Positions 10,566 to 22,626 of a stretch of 64,000 nucleotides of DNA are shown here, one piece after another (within the stretch, counting starts at the first letter, position 1; each line of letters starts with the position of its first letter). The position numbers and the translations under genes were made by a program. The notes under the pieces are model-generated. The model ran no database searches and was not told where the DNA came from. It saw only the letters and a program-made list of their open reading frames with translations. This DNA is from Cladorhizidae sp. MBARI D1340-BT2. Lineage: Eukaryota; Porifera; Demospongiae; Poecilosclerida; Cladorhizidae. The stretch is taken from positions 32,027 through 96,026 of the forward strand of contig JAQNBH010000079.1 of NCBI GenBank assembly GCA_028752905.1, written 5' to 3'.

Positions 10566-11385
10566 TTAGCACATGCTAGCTAGTAATTGAAAATTAAAAA
10601 AGGAAATGATACAAAGGGAAAAAATTAAATTATTTGTAAATAGGCTGACTGGTACCGACAGCTGCAGTGTTCCCATGCTGGATGGTAATGGAAATTCTCT
10701 GCAGAGGACAAAATGATGGGTACATGGTTCGTCGAATTTTACCTTGCGACAGCCTCCCAACTTTCCAAGGAACAGAGATGCTTCCACTCCCAACACTACA
10801 GTGGTTTCTATGCCAATTGGGACAGAATGGGCAGCAGCATACTTTTCTTTCTTCAAGGACTCAGCTCTGTTTGCCACTACAACAGGATAAAAATCAAGCT
10901 TCAGGAAGATATGGCCTGGCTGTAAATTATGCAGAAAAATACGAGCAGCATGGATGATAGATTCAGCTCCAAGACGTATCCCAAAACCCAACTGAAGAGG
11001 TGCCAGAAGAGCACTCATGGCTGCTTCATATGAAAGCTTGCACGTTTAGCTACCAGACATCTAAGCATATACCCAATGGCTATGGGTCTCATACCACCAT
11101 CCCTTTTATTCAGGGTGATGAGAGAAGTGCCAAAAAAAGAGCAAACAGAAGCTGAAACAGCACCATATTGATGAAATCAGTCCATGGCTGCAAGAAAAGA
11201 GACCACCATCACCAGCAGACTTACTGATCATATCCTTAAGGTGACGTAACCATCTGGTCCTCCCTCACATCCACAAGGAAAAGAGTGAATGGCCTTTTGA
11301 AGGTGAACTAACAATAATTGGAGCTGGAGGAATGAATGAATTTTGATGAGGTGGAGGATGTTTATCCCGCAAAAAATTGTGTTTT
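10566..11385 (-). pseudogene. non-LTR retrotransposon, RT fragment joined to C-terminus (copy 2)
   Basis: Read from 11385 downward, broken frames give RT-like motifs: KRDGGMRPIAIG near 11090, then a readable run with LAPLQLGFGIRLGAES and PGHIFLKLDF (about 11010-10890), the start of the RT palm. The sequence then jumps to the family's C-terminal part (SLKKEKYAAAHSVPIGIETT, GVEASLFLGKLGG), so the RT core, zinc finger and endonuclease-like segment are deleted. Several frameshifts occur upstream of 11018. The junction near 10890 is an internal deletion of more than 1 kb compared with a complete element. It is not functional. Confidence 0.72.
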
Positions 11386-11484
11386 CTTTATAATTTCATT
11401 AAACAGGCTATATCAGAGTACATTAAGATCTAATTAACACCATGCAAATTATAAAAAATAAATAATTACTACGTACATGAGAAG

Positions 11485-11760
11485 TTACAGAAAAAAATTA
11501 ACACACCCAAACACAAATAAATAACAAATGCAAGCAAACAATCTCAAAGCAAAGTCCCTGCAGTACATTACCCGCAGAATTTCGACTAACCACACGCTGC
11601 AGCAGAAAGGACTGACGAGCCGTTTGCCAAGGTCAGTGAAAAAGGCTGTAGCTGCATGGCCGAAAACTCCCGTCTCAATGGCCAGAGGAATAACGGAGTC
11701 CAACTCTTTATACTTAGTCCTCTTGCTCAGCTTCAGTGGCCACTGTCAGCCTCAATGCCA
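11485..11760 (-). pseudogene. non-LTR retrotransposon, short C-terminal fragment (copy 3)
   Basis: YKELDSVIPLAIETGVFG followed by ATAFFTDLGKRL matches the last ~100 residues of copy 1 (HLDSAYKFVPVAVETCGSFG ... AFFRELGRRL). The reading frame then breaks; the FLLQR-like continuation is in another frame. Confidence 0.7.
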
Positions 11761-11764
11761 GCCA

Positions 11765-11970
11765 AAGCCAAATAGAATGGTACATATATATATATATAGG
11801 GGTCAGGGCATGTATCATATCCCACACTAATGATCAACCACACTTCCATGGGTCCAAACTGATACACCCGGCCATTTGCCATCTGATCTGAACACTCTAT
11901 TAGAAAGAAGAAAAAATTGCTTCCAGTTCACATGCTAGATGTGTGTGCTGGTATATAACAGTTAGCTACT
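11765..11970. other. non-coding spacer
   Basis: Contains a short TA run at 11786-11799; no gene is seen. Confidence 0.5.
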
Positions 11971-12284
11971 GGTATATATATAGCACGAGGTGGATAGCTA
12001 GCTACTGGTATATATATAGCATGAGGTGGATAGCTAGCTACTGGTATATATATAGCACGAGGTGGGTAGCTAGCTACTGTTATATATATAGCACGAGGTG
12101 GATAGCTAGCTACTGGTATATATATAGCATGAGGTGGGTAGCTAGCTACTGGTATATATATATAGCACGAGGTGGATAGCTAGCTACTGTTATATATATA
12201 TAACAGAGGTGGGTAGCTAGCTACTGGTTACCAGGTCACCGTATATATATAGCACGAGGTGGAAAGCTAGCTACTGGTATATAG
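11971..12284. repeat. minisatellite, ~37-bp unit
   Basis: About 8 copies of a unit including GCTACTGGTATATATATAGC and ACGAGGTGGATAGCTA. Unit changes (ACGAGG/ATGAGG, GGATA/GGGTA) alternate. The open frame across it is a by-product of the repeat. Confidence 0.93.
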
Positions 12285-12619
12285 GCAGGCTCGATGTCTA
12301 GTCAAACATCGCGAGAATACAATTTCAAGCTGATTATTGGGAAGGTTATTTTATCATCATCATCATCATCGTTTTCTTTTTTTCTTTTCTGTGTTTATTC
12401 ATTTGATATTTGATATAATTATCATTATTTTACTTTATATATTTTTGAAATTAATACATGGGGGAGGGGGCGGAATGAAACAAGGGGGACCAAAAATATT
12501 GAAATAAGGTACAAATAGTAATTAGCTAACTAATTCATATCAATTACAAAAATACCAAATGATAATTAACAATAAATACATAAATAATACATAAATAAAT
12601 AACTAAAAAGCTAACGACA
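12285..12619. other. non-coding AT-rich spacer
   Basis: Includes an (ATC)n run at 12353-12369 and a hairpin-repeat motif (TTTCAAGCTGATTATTGGGA, 12323). No gene. Confidence 0.5.
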
Positions 12620-13262
12620 AGTTCAACTCCCGGCTGACCCCAAAACAGACGCGAGGCATTCTCCCGATGGACTGCCACTGAGAGACGCTGAAGGAGCTAA
12701 GCACGGGCATTCACCTCCCCAGTTCTTTGCCTTATCCTGAGGCTGAGCTCCTTCAGGAAAGCCATCGACCTGTTCCCGATGACCCCCAATGACTCGATGG
12801 CCACAGGCACAAAAAAGTGGCAACGATCTAGGCTGGTATACTTGGCAACTCTTTTCTCCTGAGCTATAGCAGCCACAACTCCAGCACTACTCACTGCACC
12901 TCAATATGACTGGGAAAACATATCTGGACAGTTGCATCCTACACCAGTTGCTTGCCATTCTTCTATGGCACCATGGTTACCCCATCAGGCCTTTTTCCAT
13001 CAGAACGAAAGAGACCCGACGGTTCCATCCTGGAAGGGGCACCGGCAAATAAATATGCCCGGAAGATGATGTTGTTCATGGCGGTATGACGGTAGAAATG
13101 TCCTTCGCTCCTCTTGCAGCTAAGACCATGCATGGCAAGGCGATCCACTTCTTCTCCACAGTGCTGGCAGTAATGGGGGTGACACAAATTGGAGCCCAAG
13201 TGGAGACCCACGGCAACCAATAGTATCAGCATCCATCCTCAAACCCAGGGACGAGATGGGGA
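12620..13262 (-). pseudogene. non-LTR retrotransposon, C-terminal fragment (copy 4)
   Basis: Read downward from 13262: GLHLGSNLCHPHYCQHCGEE, then LAMHGLSCKRSEGH and GLFRSDGKRPDG, the zinc finger and PD-type motif of copy 1. After a break near 12960 (stop and frame changes) it continues with SSAGVVAAIAQEKRVAKYTS and FFVPVAIESLG. Same order and spacing as copy 1 but more decayed. Confidence 0.75.
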
Positions 13263-14145
13263 GGGCATTTATTTATTTATTTTATTATATTATATATTAA
13301 TTTATTTTTATTTATTTGATTATTTATATATAAATTAATTTTTTTATTTGCTTAATTAATTTTTGCTTAATTAATTTATTATTTTTATATTTTTATATTT
13401 TTATTATTATTTAGACAAACATCAAACAATAATTATATCTTATCGTCTATCTATCTAGTTATTGAATAAGTCCAGTCCTCACTGAAGTCCAGTCCTGACT
13501 GATACAGCAATCACTATTAATAAATTTTAAAGCATATCTGGTTTGTGCAGGATAAGTGTGCCAGGGTGTGGATTGTATCATGTGGTAAATAACTTGCTAC
13601 TGGTATATAACAAGCTAGCACAAGTCGTATCTCATTATTCTTGACGAAGGCCAGAGCATCTATATAGTCGAAATGTCAGGAGAGTAAAAAATGGCATTCA
13701 AATTTTAAAATGTCTATATACTGAGAGTACATTAAGAGATTATTAACATTGCAGTAATAATAAAAATGATAACAACTTAAATATATATTATATGTATATA
13801 TAATATACATGTACATACATATATTGGATTTGCCTAAGAAACAAAAACATCCATTGAGACCACACCCACATAGATAAGACTTTATTGTAAATTAATGGTG
13901 ATGCAGACCACGCCCAATTTGAAGATGCTTACCACTCCTTTTAAAACCATATACACACTTTAAAATCTGTATATATGATATTTGGGGGACATGTAGTTTT
14001 TTTTGTAAAGAGGCATGTAAATGGGTGTGGTCTGAATGGCATAAAAGGTCATCTAAGCGGGTGTGGTATCGAGGGATATATTCTTGTTTCCTTCCGTTTT
14101 TTGACCAATAGAGTTTGTGTTCATATTTTGTACTTGTTTCTATTT
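13263..14145. other. AT-rich non-coding region
   Basis: A/T-rich tracts at 13265-13410 and 13760-13830. The phrase GACGAAGGCCAGAGCATC (13643) and the short open frame at 13975-14196 carry no recognised similarity. Confidence 0.5.
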
Positions 14146-14985
14146 GTTGATGTATATTTATATTCCTGTGCTAGCTCTGTAGCTGTCATTAATTGATGTG
14201 TCTAATATTTGTTGTTGTTGATGTATATTTATATTCATGTGCTAGCTCTGCAGTCTGTCATTAATTGATGTGTCTAATATTTGTTGCTGTTGATGTATAT
14301 TTATATTCCTGTGCTAGCTCTGTAGTCTGTCATTAATTGATGTGTCTAATATTTGTTGTTGTTGATGTATATTTATATTCATGTGCTAGCTCTGTAGTCT
14401 GTCATTAATTGATGTGTCTAATATTTGTTGCTGTTGATGTATATTTATATTCATGTGCTAGCTCTGTAGTCTGTCATTAATTGATGTGTCTAATATTTGT
14501 TGTTGTTGTTGATGTATATTTATATTCCTGTGCTAGCTCTGTAGTCTGACATTAATTGATGCGTCTAATATTTGTTGTTGTTGATGTATATTTATATTCA
14601 TGTGCTAGCTCTGCAGTCTGTCATTAATTGATGTGTCTAATATTTGTTGCTGTTGATGTATATTTATATTCATGTGCTAGCTCTGCAGTCTGTCATTAAT
14701 TGATGTGTCTAATATTTGTTGTTGTTGATGTATATTTATATTCATGTGCTAGCTCTGTAGTCTGTCATTAATTGATGTGTCTAATATTTGTTGTTGTTGA
14801 TGTATATTTATATTCATGTGCTAGCTCTGTAGTCTGTCATTAATTGATGTATCTAATATTTGTTGTTGTTGATGTATATTTATATTCATGTGCTAGCTCT
14901 GTAGTCTGTCATTAATTGATGTGTCTAATATTTGTTGTTGTTGATGTATATTTATATTCCTGTGCTAGCTCTGTAGTGTCATTAA
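14146..14985. repeat. minisatellite, ~71-bp unit, left part
   Basis: About 12 copies of a unit with GATGTATATTTATATTCATG, TGCTAGCTCTGTAGTCTGTC and ATTAATTGATGTGTC plus a variable (GTT)n. The array is cut at TTAA (14982-14985) and resumes at 16613. Confidence 0.95.
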
Positions 14986-16612
14986 GGGGGGACTATATAT
15001 GCGTCAAAACCACATAATAGTTGTACCTATTTCTAATTGTCATAACTTTTTTTCTCTTTCGTCTACACAAGTATTTATCATACCAAAGTCTTTATTATTC
15101 TGTGTATGTTTTTATAAAGTGTTAATACCTCTATATACATAATTTTCTCAGAAGATACATGCAGAAACATCGAGGTGACTCCAAGATATTTGTGGCAGAC
15201 CTAGCTGCCTAACGATTTGAAGTCATTTACTCATAATTGGTGTGTGGCTTGCTAAGGAGTGTCTCAGTGATATCCATGGAGCAAAGTTACCATGTGTTGT
15301 CATGTTGATTAGTTACACACTTACAGAGTCTGAAAAACAGATAAAAACTAGAGGGCACCTCTTCTAACCACCATCTCTTGGCAATCCTTGCAGTAAACAA
15401 AAATCTGATTCATGGTTATCACAGCGTACTAAAAGAGCTCTAAAATGACATACATAGCCAAAAAAATGAGCAAACGGTTTTAAAGTTATTCTCGCAACAA
15501 GAAATATTTCCATTAATTGTGGGAATAAGCATTCCAAGTTTGGAAAACGAAATGTTTGAGTTAGCACTGAAATAACTTGACAAAATATGTTCTTTTACAA
15601 GTTTTCGCAATTCCTTGATCTGTTTTTTTTTACTTCTGTGACTCTTGGGTTTTTCTGTGCCTATATCTACATGTAAGAAAGAAAAATATGATGAAAATTG
15701 TTAAGGAATCTTCCTTTACAGCTGAATGTTTGTGTATGTCAAAGAAATGTATGATGAAGTAGATCCACCATAACTTTGAAAGAAGCATCCTATGTCTCTA
15801 AAACTTTGGAAATAGCAAGTAGATAGATGCAACAACAGTTTGAACTGATTTCATGTGTAGTCGCCAGGGATGTGTGTGGGGGGAGGGGGGGAGGGGGAAC
15901 GTACGTCAGCACCACCAAAGTATTATAAATCGCCATAACTTTTGTTGTATATGCAGGTCTTATGCTTTGTTCCTAATGATATGTTGAATGTCTCTGCAGA
16001 CATATTTTCTGGGAAGATACATCAAGATCCCTAAATAAGTTGGCCTAATGATATGTTGAATGTCTCTGCAGACATATATTCTCGGAAGATACATCAAGAT
16101 CCCTAAATAAGTTGATCTATCTTGCAGTACAATTCATAACTGTACTAATTAACAAGACCAAAGTCCCAGATTTTGTCAACTGATAGAGAAGGCCCGTATC
16201 TGCAACATGTGAACCGATTATCAATAAATGTAGTGGTTTTTCACTGGCAGGCCACCGCTTTGGCAACTGGAAAACACCAGAAAAAATCCCAAACCTCACC
16301 ACTTCATATCACCATAACTTAGAGTACTCAAAATTTTGGCACATACAAAAGACAGATAATTAGAAGGGCTATCCGAGGATATAAAAATATCTATTTTGGG
16401 TGAAGTGTAGAAAAGTTATGAGCTTTACGGCCAAAAAACAAGATTTTTGGGGGGAAATGAGAAACATATAATTATATAGACCAAATTAGGGCAAATACCA
16501 TGCAGGATGTGTCCTCTTTGTAGTTTCTTGATCTGTTACATGGGGAAAAAATTGTTAAGGGGGAAAAAAAGGGAAAAAAATAAATCTCGAATTTTGGAGG
16601 CATAGCCCCCCC
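14986..16612. mobile_element. 1.63-kb TTAA-flanked non-autonomous transposon
   Basis: It interrupts a 71-bp minisatellite exactly at TTAA, which is present on both sides (14982-14985 and 16613-16616). Ends are short imperfect inverted repeats: GGGGGGACTAT on the left against GGGGGGGCTAT read inward from the right. No transposase is encoded. TTAA duplication is used by piggyBac and Kolobok-type transposases; which one mobilised this cannot be told. A ~70-bp tandem duplication (ATGATATGTTGAATGTCTCT) occupies about 15976-16117. Confidence 0.8.
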
Positions 16613-17005
16613 TTAATTGATGTGTCTAATATTTGTTGTTGTTGATGTATATTTATATTCCTGTGCTAGCTCTGTAGTCTGTCATTAATTGATGTGTCTA
16701 ATATTTGTTGCTGTTGATGTATATTTATATTCCTGTGCTAGCTCTGTAGCCTGACATTAATTGATGTGTCTAATATTTGTTGCTGTTGATGTATATTTAT
16801 ATTCATGTGCTAGCTCTGTAGTCTGTCATTAATTGATGTGTCTAATATTTGTTGTTGTTGATGTATATTTATATTCCTGTGCTAGCTCTATAGTCTGACA
16901 TTAATTGATGTGTCTAATATTTGTTGTTGTTGATGTATATTTATATTCATGTGCTAGCTCTGTAGTCTGTCATTAATTGATGTGTCTAATATTTGTTGTT
17001 GTCAT
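16613..17005. repeat. minisatellite, ~71-bp unit, right part
   Basis: About 5.5 copies of the same unit as 14146-14985. The last copy ends where the LTR-like sequence TCATCAGAAACTG begins. Confidence 0.95.
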
Positions 17006-17056
17006 CAGAAACTGCTAGTGACTTATAAGAGGTCACAGGGAGAGAGTTTATGACAT

Positions 17057-17073
17057 TTGGTGGCAGCGGTGGG
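17057..17073 (+). promoter_or_regulatory. primer-binding site, tRNA-Leu type
   Basis: TGGTGGCAGCGGTGGGA matches, from memory, the complement of the tRNA-Leu(AAG) 3' end including CCA. The same sequence recurs in inverse orientation at about 42512-42529 in copy 2. Confidence 0.75.
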
Positions 17074-17280
17074 ATCAGCGAAACAGTGTTGGATCCTAGT
17101 GGAAGACAACTTGGACAGGAGTTCCTAGTTGGTCGGAGCATCAAGTTGCGCTATTTTCTTTTCTCTATTGCTACGTTAGCAGGGAAACGGCTCAGGTATT
17201 CGTATCTAGGAGCCTGTGAAACAAAACCCTACCCTAGGATATCATACAGTGTTAGTCCCTAGGGACAGTGCATATTTCTG

Positions 17281-18345
17281 TTGTATCCTTTTCTTTTGTC
17301 GTTTATTAGAGCGGCATTATCTTACTATTGGTTAATTTTGTTCTGTATAATATATGCAACCCGCGAGCATGTCTCGCGAATGAGCGCGGCCTGGAGAAGA
17401 CCGTCAGTTACGGAGTGGGAAAGTTCTAGGGATGGTATGGCAGAAGAAGCAACGATTGCTGAAGAATCTATTATATCTGGAACGCTGCTGATGACGCGAT
17501 TCGTTCAAGCAGAAGAAAGACAAGCACAGAGGGAGGAAGAAAGACTTCAGCGAGAGGAAGAAAGACAGGCACTGAGGAAGGAAGAAAGACAGCGAGAGGA
17601 AGAACGAAGGGAGCGTGAGCAGGCATGTCAAGAACGTCAAGAAGAACGTTGGGCTCAGCTCCTATCATCACGATTTCCTCCACCATCAGCAGAAGTAGCA
17701 CCTCCCCAGATAAACTTGCAGAAGTTTAGTGAAGGCACCGACGATATGGTCGCATACCTGAAAATGTTCGAGGTGACAGCCAGCGCGAATGGTTGGCCAG
17801 CCCGACATTGGGCGAACAACTTAAGAGGTTCGTTGTCTGGTCAAGGTTTGACAGCAGTGGCAGCTCTACCAGCACTGAGTCGGACCAATTACGAGCAGGT
17901 CAAAGAAGCCCTCTTGAATATCTACAAGGTAACCTCTGAAACATACCGAGCCAAGGTATTTGACCAGACATTCGACGGAACTAACCCCGATGGTTGTTCA
18001 GGTCGTACAAACAGTCCTTCCACCAGTGGTTGGACTCCTCCAACAAGACGGAACGAGATACTGTTCTCTATGAGCTAGCACTAAAGCGTCTTCCAGGGTG
18101 GTTGGAGGGGCAGATGTGACGGTTGCACCCCGACACTTATGAGGAACTGGGTGAGGCTGTTGTACGCTATTTGTCCAGTAAGTGACAAGGAGGAGGAATA
18201 CCAAAAAAATCCGACCAGAGAGAGAGTTTTGGACCGAAACCTAGGGACACTCGGAATTACCCAAGACCACTGGAGCAGAAGCATCCAGATGCAGAAAATA
18301 AAGGTGTCTACTCTCCATCCGGTAGGGACTTGAAACAAATCGAAT
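17281..18345 (+). pseudogene. gag: Gag of Gmr1-like element, frameshifted
   Basis: It holds a coiled, highly charged N-terminal part (repeated REEER/REEERQ blocks, ~17510-17640), then a capsid-like segment with INLQKFSEGTDDMVAYLKMF and LRGSLSGQGLTAVAALPALS. The same two blocks occur in copy 2 on the other strand (LHLQKFIEETDNMSAYLDTF and LRGSLSGAGLLAVSALSAVQ), which confirms the family. The frame is broken near 17995; the true continuation (LYELALKRLPGWLEGQM) is in another frame and carries stops near 18118 and 18186. A zinc knuckle CFRCGKKGHFRKNC lies at 18345-18386. The start is uncertain. Confidence 0.75.
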
Positions 18346-18946
18346 GTTTCAGATGTGGAAAAAAGGACATTTTCGAAAAAATTGTCGAGTAAAAATGGAC
18401 AGTGTCAATTTTGGACACAGCACATACATCCGGACGAATTTACCAACTTGGACAAGAATGGCCAAGGTCAACGGCAAGTCTGTAGTGGCATTGCTGGACA
18501 CAGGCTGCTCGAAATCCATAGTACATCCGAGGTGCATCGACAGCAAAGACCGACTAGGATGGAAAATACCCTACACCACTGCTAGTTCTCGAAAGACTTG
18601 GTTCCCTGCCGTGAGAATCGAGTTACAGATAGACGGGAAGACACACGAGCTTGCAGTGGGTGTATCACCTCACATCAATGTGGACATGCTTTTGGGGAAA
18701 GATGTACCACACTTCAGGAAGCTACTCAGAGAGATGCTTGAGGATGATGTCAAGGAGGAGACTCAACCAACGGAAGAAGTGAGACTTCCTGATGTGGCCA
18801 TGGTGACCACAAGAGCTGGACACACCCGACAGCAGGAAGAGAACCAAGCCGCAGAGTCGCAACAGAAGCAGGATGAAGCAATCATTCAGACTCTAGAACC
18901 TTTGGAAGAGGAAGAGTCAAGTTTGGGTAACATGTACCAATTTTGA
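18346..18946 (+). CDS. zinc knuckle and aspartic protease segment, Gmr1-like copy 1
   Basis: The frame opens on the Gag zinc knuckle (C-x2-C-x4-H-x4-C) and about 45 residues later has VVALLDTGCSKSIVHPRC, the retropepsin DTG active site, followed by GVSPHINVDMLLGKD, where the second hydrophobic-G-x-D motif of retropepsins is expected. It ends at 18946 in an acidic/Gln-rich linker. The next recognisable domain downstream is integrase, not RT. Confidence 0.75.
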
Positions 18947-19019
18947 TGATGAACTAATTGTTGTCCCAACCCAACGTTGTTTCCCAGATAAGGCTACAGA
19001 AGATCCTCTATGGCCGGAA

Positions 19020-20107
19020 CAAGTCACCCCTAGCCAGCTACGCTCTCTCCAAGCAACAGACCCTACACTGGAGAAATGGAGACAGGAGGCTGAGGAGGCT
19101 AAGGATGGGGATGTGTTTTGGGAGAAGGGGCTACTAAGGCGAAGACCGTACCAAAAAGGGGATACTAATTTGTTAGTTGTTCCTCAATCCTGTAGGACAG
19201 AGGTGCTGAAGCTTGCACATTGTTCCCCAACGCGGGACATTTTGGAGAGACAAGAACTCTGGATACTCTCCGACAGAGGGTTAGCTGGCCAGGTATGACC
19301 GTAGACGTAAGAGAAGCGTGTAAATCCTGTCCAGAGTGCCAGCGAGCTGCCCCAGCAACCTTGAAGAGAGCTTCGCTTCATCCGCTGCCAATCATCAAGA
19401 ATCCATTCGACCGCATAGCGATGGATATCTTTGGGCCTCTAAAAAGAACGAAAGCAGGTAACAAATATGTACTTGTAGTACAAGATTATGCAACAAAATG
19501 GCCAGAGGCATTTCCTCTACGAAACGTGACCACAGAATCAGTAATTGACTGTCTAGTGGAGCTCACTGCTAGATTGGGGGTGCCAAGAGAAATACTCACC
19601 GATAATGGGTCAAATTTTATTTCTAAAACCATGAGAGGGTTTTGTGAGAGGTCTGGAATAAAGCAGATCAAGACATCCCCTTATCATCCACAAACTGATG
19701 GGATGGCGGAAAGATGGAACTCCACCCTGAAGTGTCTGCTTCGTAAGTTAACTAAAAAACATGGGTTAGAATGGGATCAGTGTCTATCCTGTGTATTGTG
19801 GGCTTACCGTGGGACAACCCACAAATCAACGGGTTACTCGCCGTTTGAGCTTTTATTTGGCAGAAAGATGAGGACACCACTGGATGAGTTGGTAGAGCTG
19901 TGGACCAATGAGACAGAAGAAGAAGGTCAACCCGTAATCGAGTACCTTCAACTCCTTCGAGAGAAGATGGAGACAGTGCGGGAGTTGGCTGCTGCAAATG
20001 AAACCGATGCGAAAGAAAAACACAAATATTATTATGACAAAAAAGCTGTGTGTAGGTCATATGATATTGGTGACAGACTACCCACAAAACCACTACGTGA
20101 ACTGTGA
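19020..20107 (+). pseudogene. integrase of Gmr1-like element, frameshifted
   Basis: The N-terminal zinc-binding segment is split by a frameshift near 19220: RTEVLKLAH in one frame, GHFGETRTLDTLRQRVSWPG ... CKSCPECQ in the next (HHCC motif). The catalytic core keeps all three acidic residues: MDIFGPL, LTDNGSNF and DGMAERWN. The C-terminal part ends at 20107 after KEKHKYYYDKKA; the usual continuation is missing, and the homologous segment is present in copy 2 (YHYQKAKERSFAIGEFVLVF). It transfers cDNA ends to target DNA in intact relatives. Confidence 0.8.
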
Positions 20108-20457
20108 CAGAATCTATAAAAGAGAAGAACAGCAAAGAGAGAAAAAGAAGAACAAAGAAAGAAAGACAGCGAACGATTGAGAAAGACAATTAAGACTGAG
20201 TAAGTCTATCATCGAACGAGATAGATTACTAGTGATATTGTGCTTATTGATATATTATGTTTTAATGTGCATTTGAGCCATTGTTTTACTGTTCTTTAAT
20301 TCCTTACAAGCTCTAGTGAGGGAGTGAGGTTAGTGTATTGGTCTTACCAAGGTCTTGAGGGCAAGAGGTGTGGTGCATCTAGGTTCTCAGGCAAGGATTT
20401 GGCGTCATCAGAAACTGCTAGTGACTTATAAGAGGTCACAGGGAGAGAGTTTCTGAC

Positions 20458-20889
20458 ACCCCTACAGCAAGACCCTATGCTAGCTGCGATGTCGCCTGAA
20501 CTTCTCCCTACTCCGCTCCTCCATCCAAGCTATCAGAGGAGCAAGATCCTCTAAAGTTCACGCCGCTAAGCCACCTGCTTCTGTGGATCTCGTCGCATCA
20601 GAATCTTACATTTCTGATAAGTGATTATTTCATCTGTGAGACAATTATATCATCCCATATTCTCCCCCCCCCCCCCCCCCCCCCCCCCCTGCCATATACA
20701 TATATTAATAAATAAAAATAAAAAATAAAAATATACCAACTCCGCTCAGAAAAACAAACGTGACATACGTACCTTACCAGCTTTTCTGCAAGTGTTTTTA
20801 TTATTATTATTTTTTTTTTAAAGGATCCCCTCGAACCCCCCCCCCCCCCCCCCCCCCCCCCTGCGTACCGGCCCGCTTGTAAATATATG
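20458..20889. other. non-coding with two long C runs
   Basis: Poly-C runs of 26 nt are at 20664-20689 and 20836-20861. No gene is seen in 20458-20660. Confidence 0.6.
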
Positions 20890-21430
20890 TAGCCAGCTTA
20901 CACTGTTGCATCAATAGAAGAGGCTGGAAATCTTATTCAGATTTCCCTAGCATGCTTGAGAAGCTCGGTGCAGGTTATTAAACCTTGTCTCTTGACAATA
21001 TTCTCATCACTATGAATGCAGCAGAGGAAGTACTGCATGAACTTCATGTTGATCATGCCAACCTCTAATGCAGTTATGACTGAAAAGCTTACCTGATAAT
21101 CTAAGCTAGTTTCAGCCCCTCCAGTATTTTCTTTTGATGCACATTTTCTAACTCCTTTCCTCTTACTCTATACAATTCAGCACACACAATATCCAGTTGC
21201 TGCTTTATGAGCCTTGGCAGAGGATCAGCTACAACCACTTTCAAATATGTGCTAACATTTGCACATGATAAATGGAGGACTAATCAATTGCAGAGATTTC
21301 CTGTAGGTCCTCTTTTTTTCTTAGAAGATTCTCAGTAAACCAAATGAGTGTTAACTATATAATGTGCTAGAAATAAATAGCTGTATTAGCCAAAGGACAC
21401 TTGCAGAAGTCTTATAATTATAATATAATA
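20890..21430 (-). repeat. diverged dispersed repeat, inverse of 46370-46720
   Basis: Reverse-complement similarity covers blocks such as AGAAGAGGCTGGAAATCTT, GTGCAGGTT(A/T)TTAAAC, AATGCAGCA(G/A)AGGAAGT and GTAGGTCCTC (21305). It ends near the CAGAAGTCTTATAA phrase (21394), which also occurs in the 75-bp minisatellite at 45895-46362. It is an unclassified repeat family with no coding capacity seen. Confidence 0.7.
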
Positions 21431-22534
21431 TATATACTTAGAAGGTAGTTTTGCTGATGAAGGCTACAAATAGTGCTCAATGCTGTGTTAAAGCAGAGCT
21501 ATTGAATATAGTACTAATAGAAAAGTACTGGGATGGCTAGTCCTACTATAGTTTCATAAGTAAAGTTGCAGAGTATTAAGCTGTATATAGCACATTACAA
21601 CCACTGTTTTAGCTGAAGAGGGTAATTTTTGAGTTGAAGTCATCAACTGGCTAAATCAGGAGGTTGCCACTAGAGCTAATGCACCTGTAGCTCTCCACGG
21701 AGTGAGCCTTTCATGAAAGCTACTGACCGTTTACTTCTTTGCAGGAAAAGCATGTAACTGCTCAGCTAGGCTCAAAACACACACGTACACAGTCATCACA
21801 CCCTCATGACTTTTCTGTTGATGCTCCTTACCAATTCTTGTGCTGGCTGGGCTGAATTAAGAGACGGCCATGGGATTCTTATAATATTTATGATGGTCTC
21901 CCACCATTAGGTTATCCTTGTTTGTTCAATACTGTGTGTGTGCATGTGTGTGTGTGTGTGTGTGTGCATGGTGTGGGGGTGGATACATAGATTGATAGAA
22001 CAAAAATATAGAAAACTGTCAAAATATACAGGAAGCTAATAAATGAACTTGCTTATGAACTCAACTATAGCACGATATTGTACACACAGGTAATGATTAC
22101 ATTTACATTTTTTAAGGCTAATTTACATTATAAACAGGCAATATCCTAGTCCATTACACCTAATTAACTCATGTGAATTATAAAAATAAAATAAAATAAT
22201 ATATTTTATTTAGCAGCCTGTCAAATGAATGTATAAATGAATGTATAGAGTAATGGAGAAGAGAAGGAAGGAGATGAACCTAATAATATATAAAAGTTTG
22301 GGAATGCAAAAAGCATGACGGATGCATTATGAGCAAGGAGGTAACAAAATCGCTCTCTCAAACACACTATCTTCTTCCCAAGGATTGCCTTCTGCTATAT
22401 ACACCAATCAGTGAATAGAAAAGGGTGGATGATTCTGTGTTCACCACCAAAAGACCTGGAAAATGGAACCCAGAGAATAAAAATATAAAAAGTTTAAATA
22501 TTAATAATTCTAATACATGTAATAGTATAATAAT
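21431..22534. other. non-coding; (GT)n and short dispersed repeat
   Basis: A (TG)n microsatellite is at 21937-21968. At 22131-22195, TAAACAGGCAATATCCTAGT and a following TTAATTAACTCATGTGAATT-like segment recur at 11401-11462, a short dispersed repeat. No gene is recognised. Confidence 0.5.
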
Positions 22535-22625
22535 AATAGTATAATAATAATAATAATAATAATAATATATTATAATAAAAAAATATAAAAAAATAAAAAA
22601 TAATAATAATAATAATAATAATAAC
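22535..22625. repeat. (AAT)n microsatellite
   Basis: Imperfect AAT repeats with A runs, immediately 5' of a LINE fragment. Confidence 0.85.
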
Positions 22626-22626
22626 A

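Larger units (their letters stand above)
17006..20457 (+). mobile_element. decayed Gypsy element with PR followed directly by IN (Gmr1-like, copy 1)
   Basis: A ~52-bp direct repeat (CATCAGAAACTGCTAGTGAC through GAGAGAGTTT) is found at 17007-17055 and 20405-20456 and may be the ends of LTRs. The primer site at 17057 follows the left one. The coding order is Gag, zinc knuckle, protease, integrase, and then the element ends; RT and RNase H are absent. In ordinary Ty3/Gypsy elements RT-RNase H sits between protease and integrase. Here only ~70 codons separate the protease frame end from integrase, which fits the PR-IN-RT-RH order of Gmr1-type elements with the distal RT-RH lost. It was inserted at the edge of the 71-bp minisatellite. 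Confidence 0.75.

Noticed and set aside
20404..20457. Complete 54-bp LTRs for the Gmr1-like copy 1
   Set aside because: The repeat is real, but there is no target duplication, and the polypurine tract and 5' border are unclear; it may be only the ends of longer LTRs.
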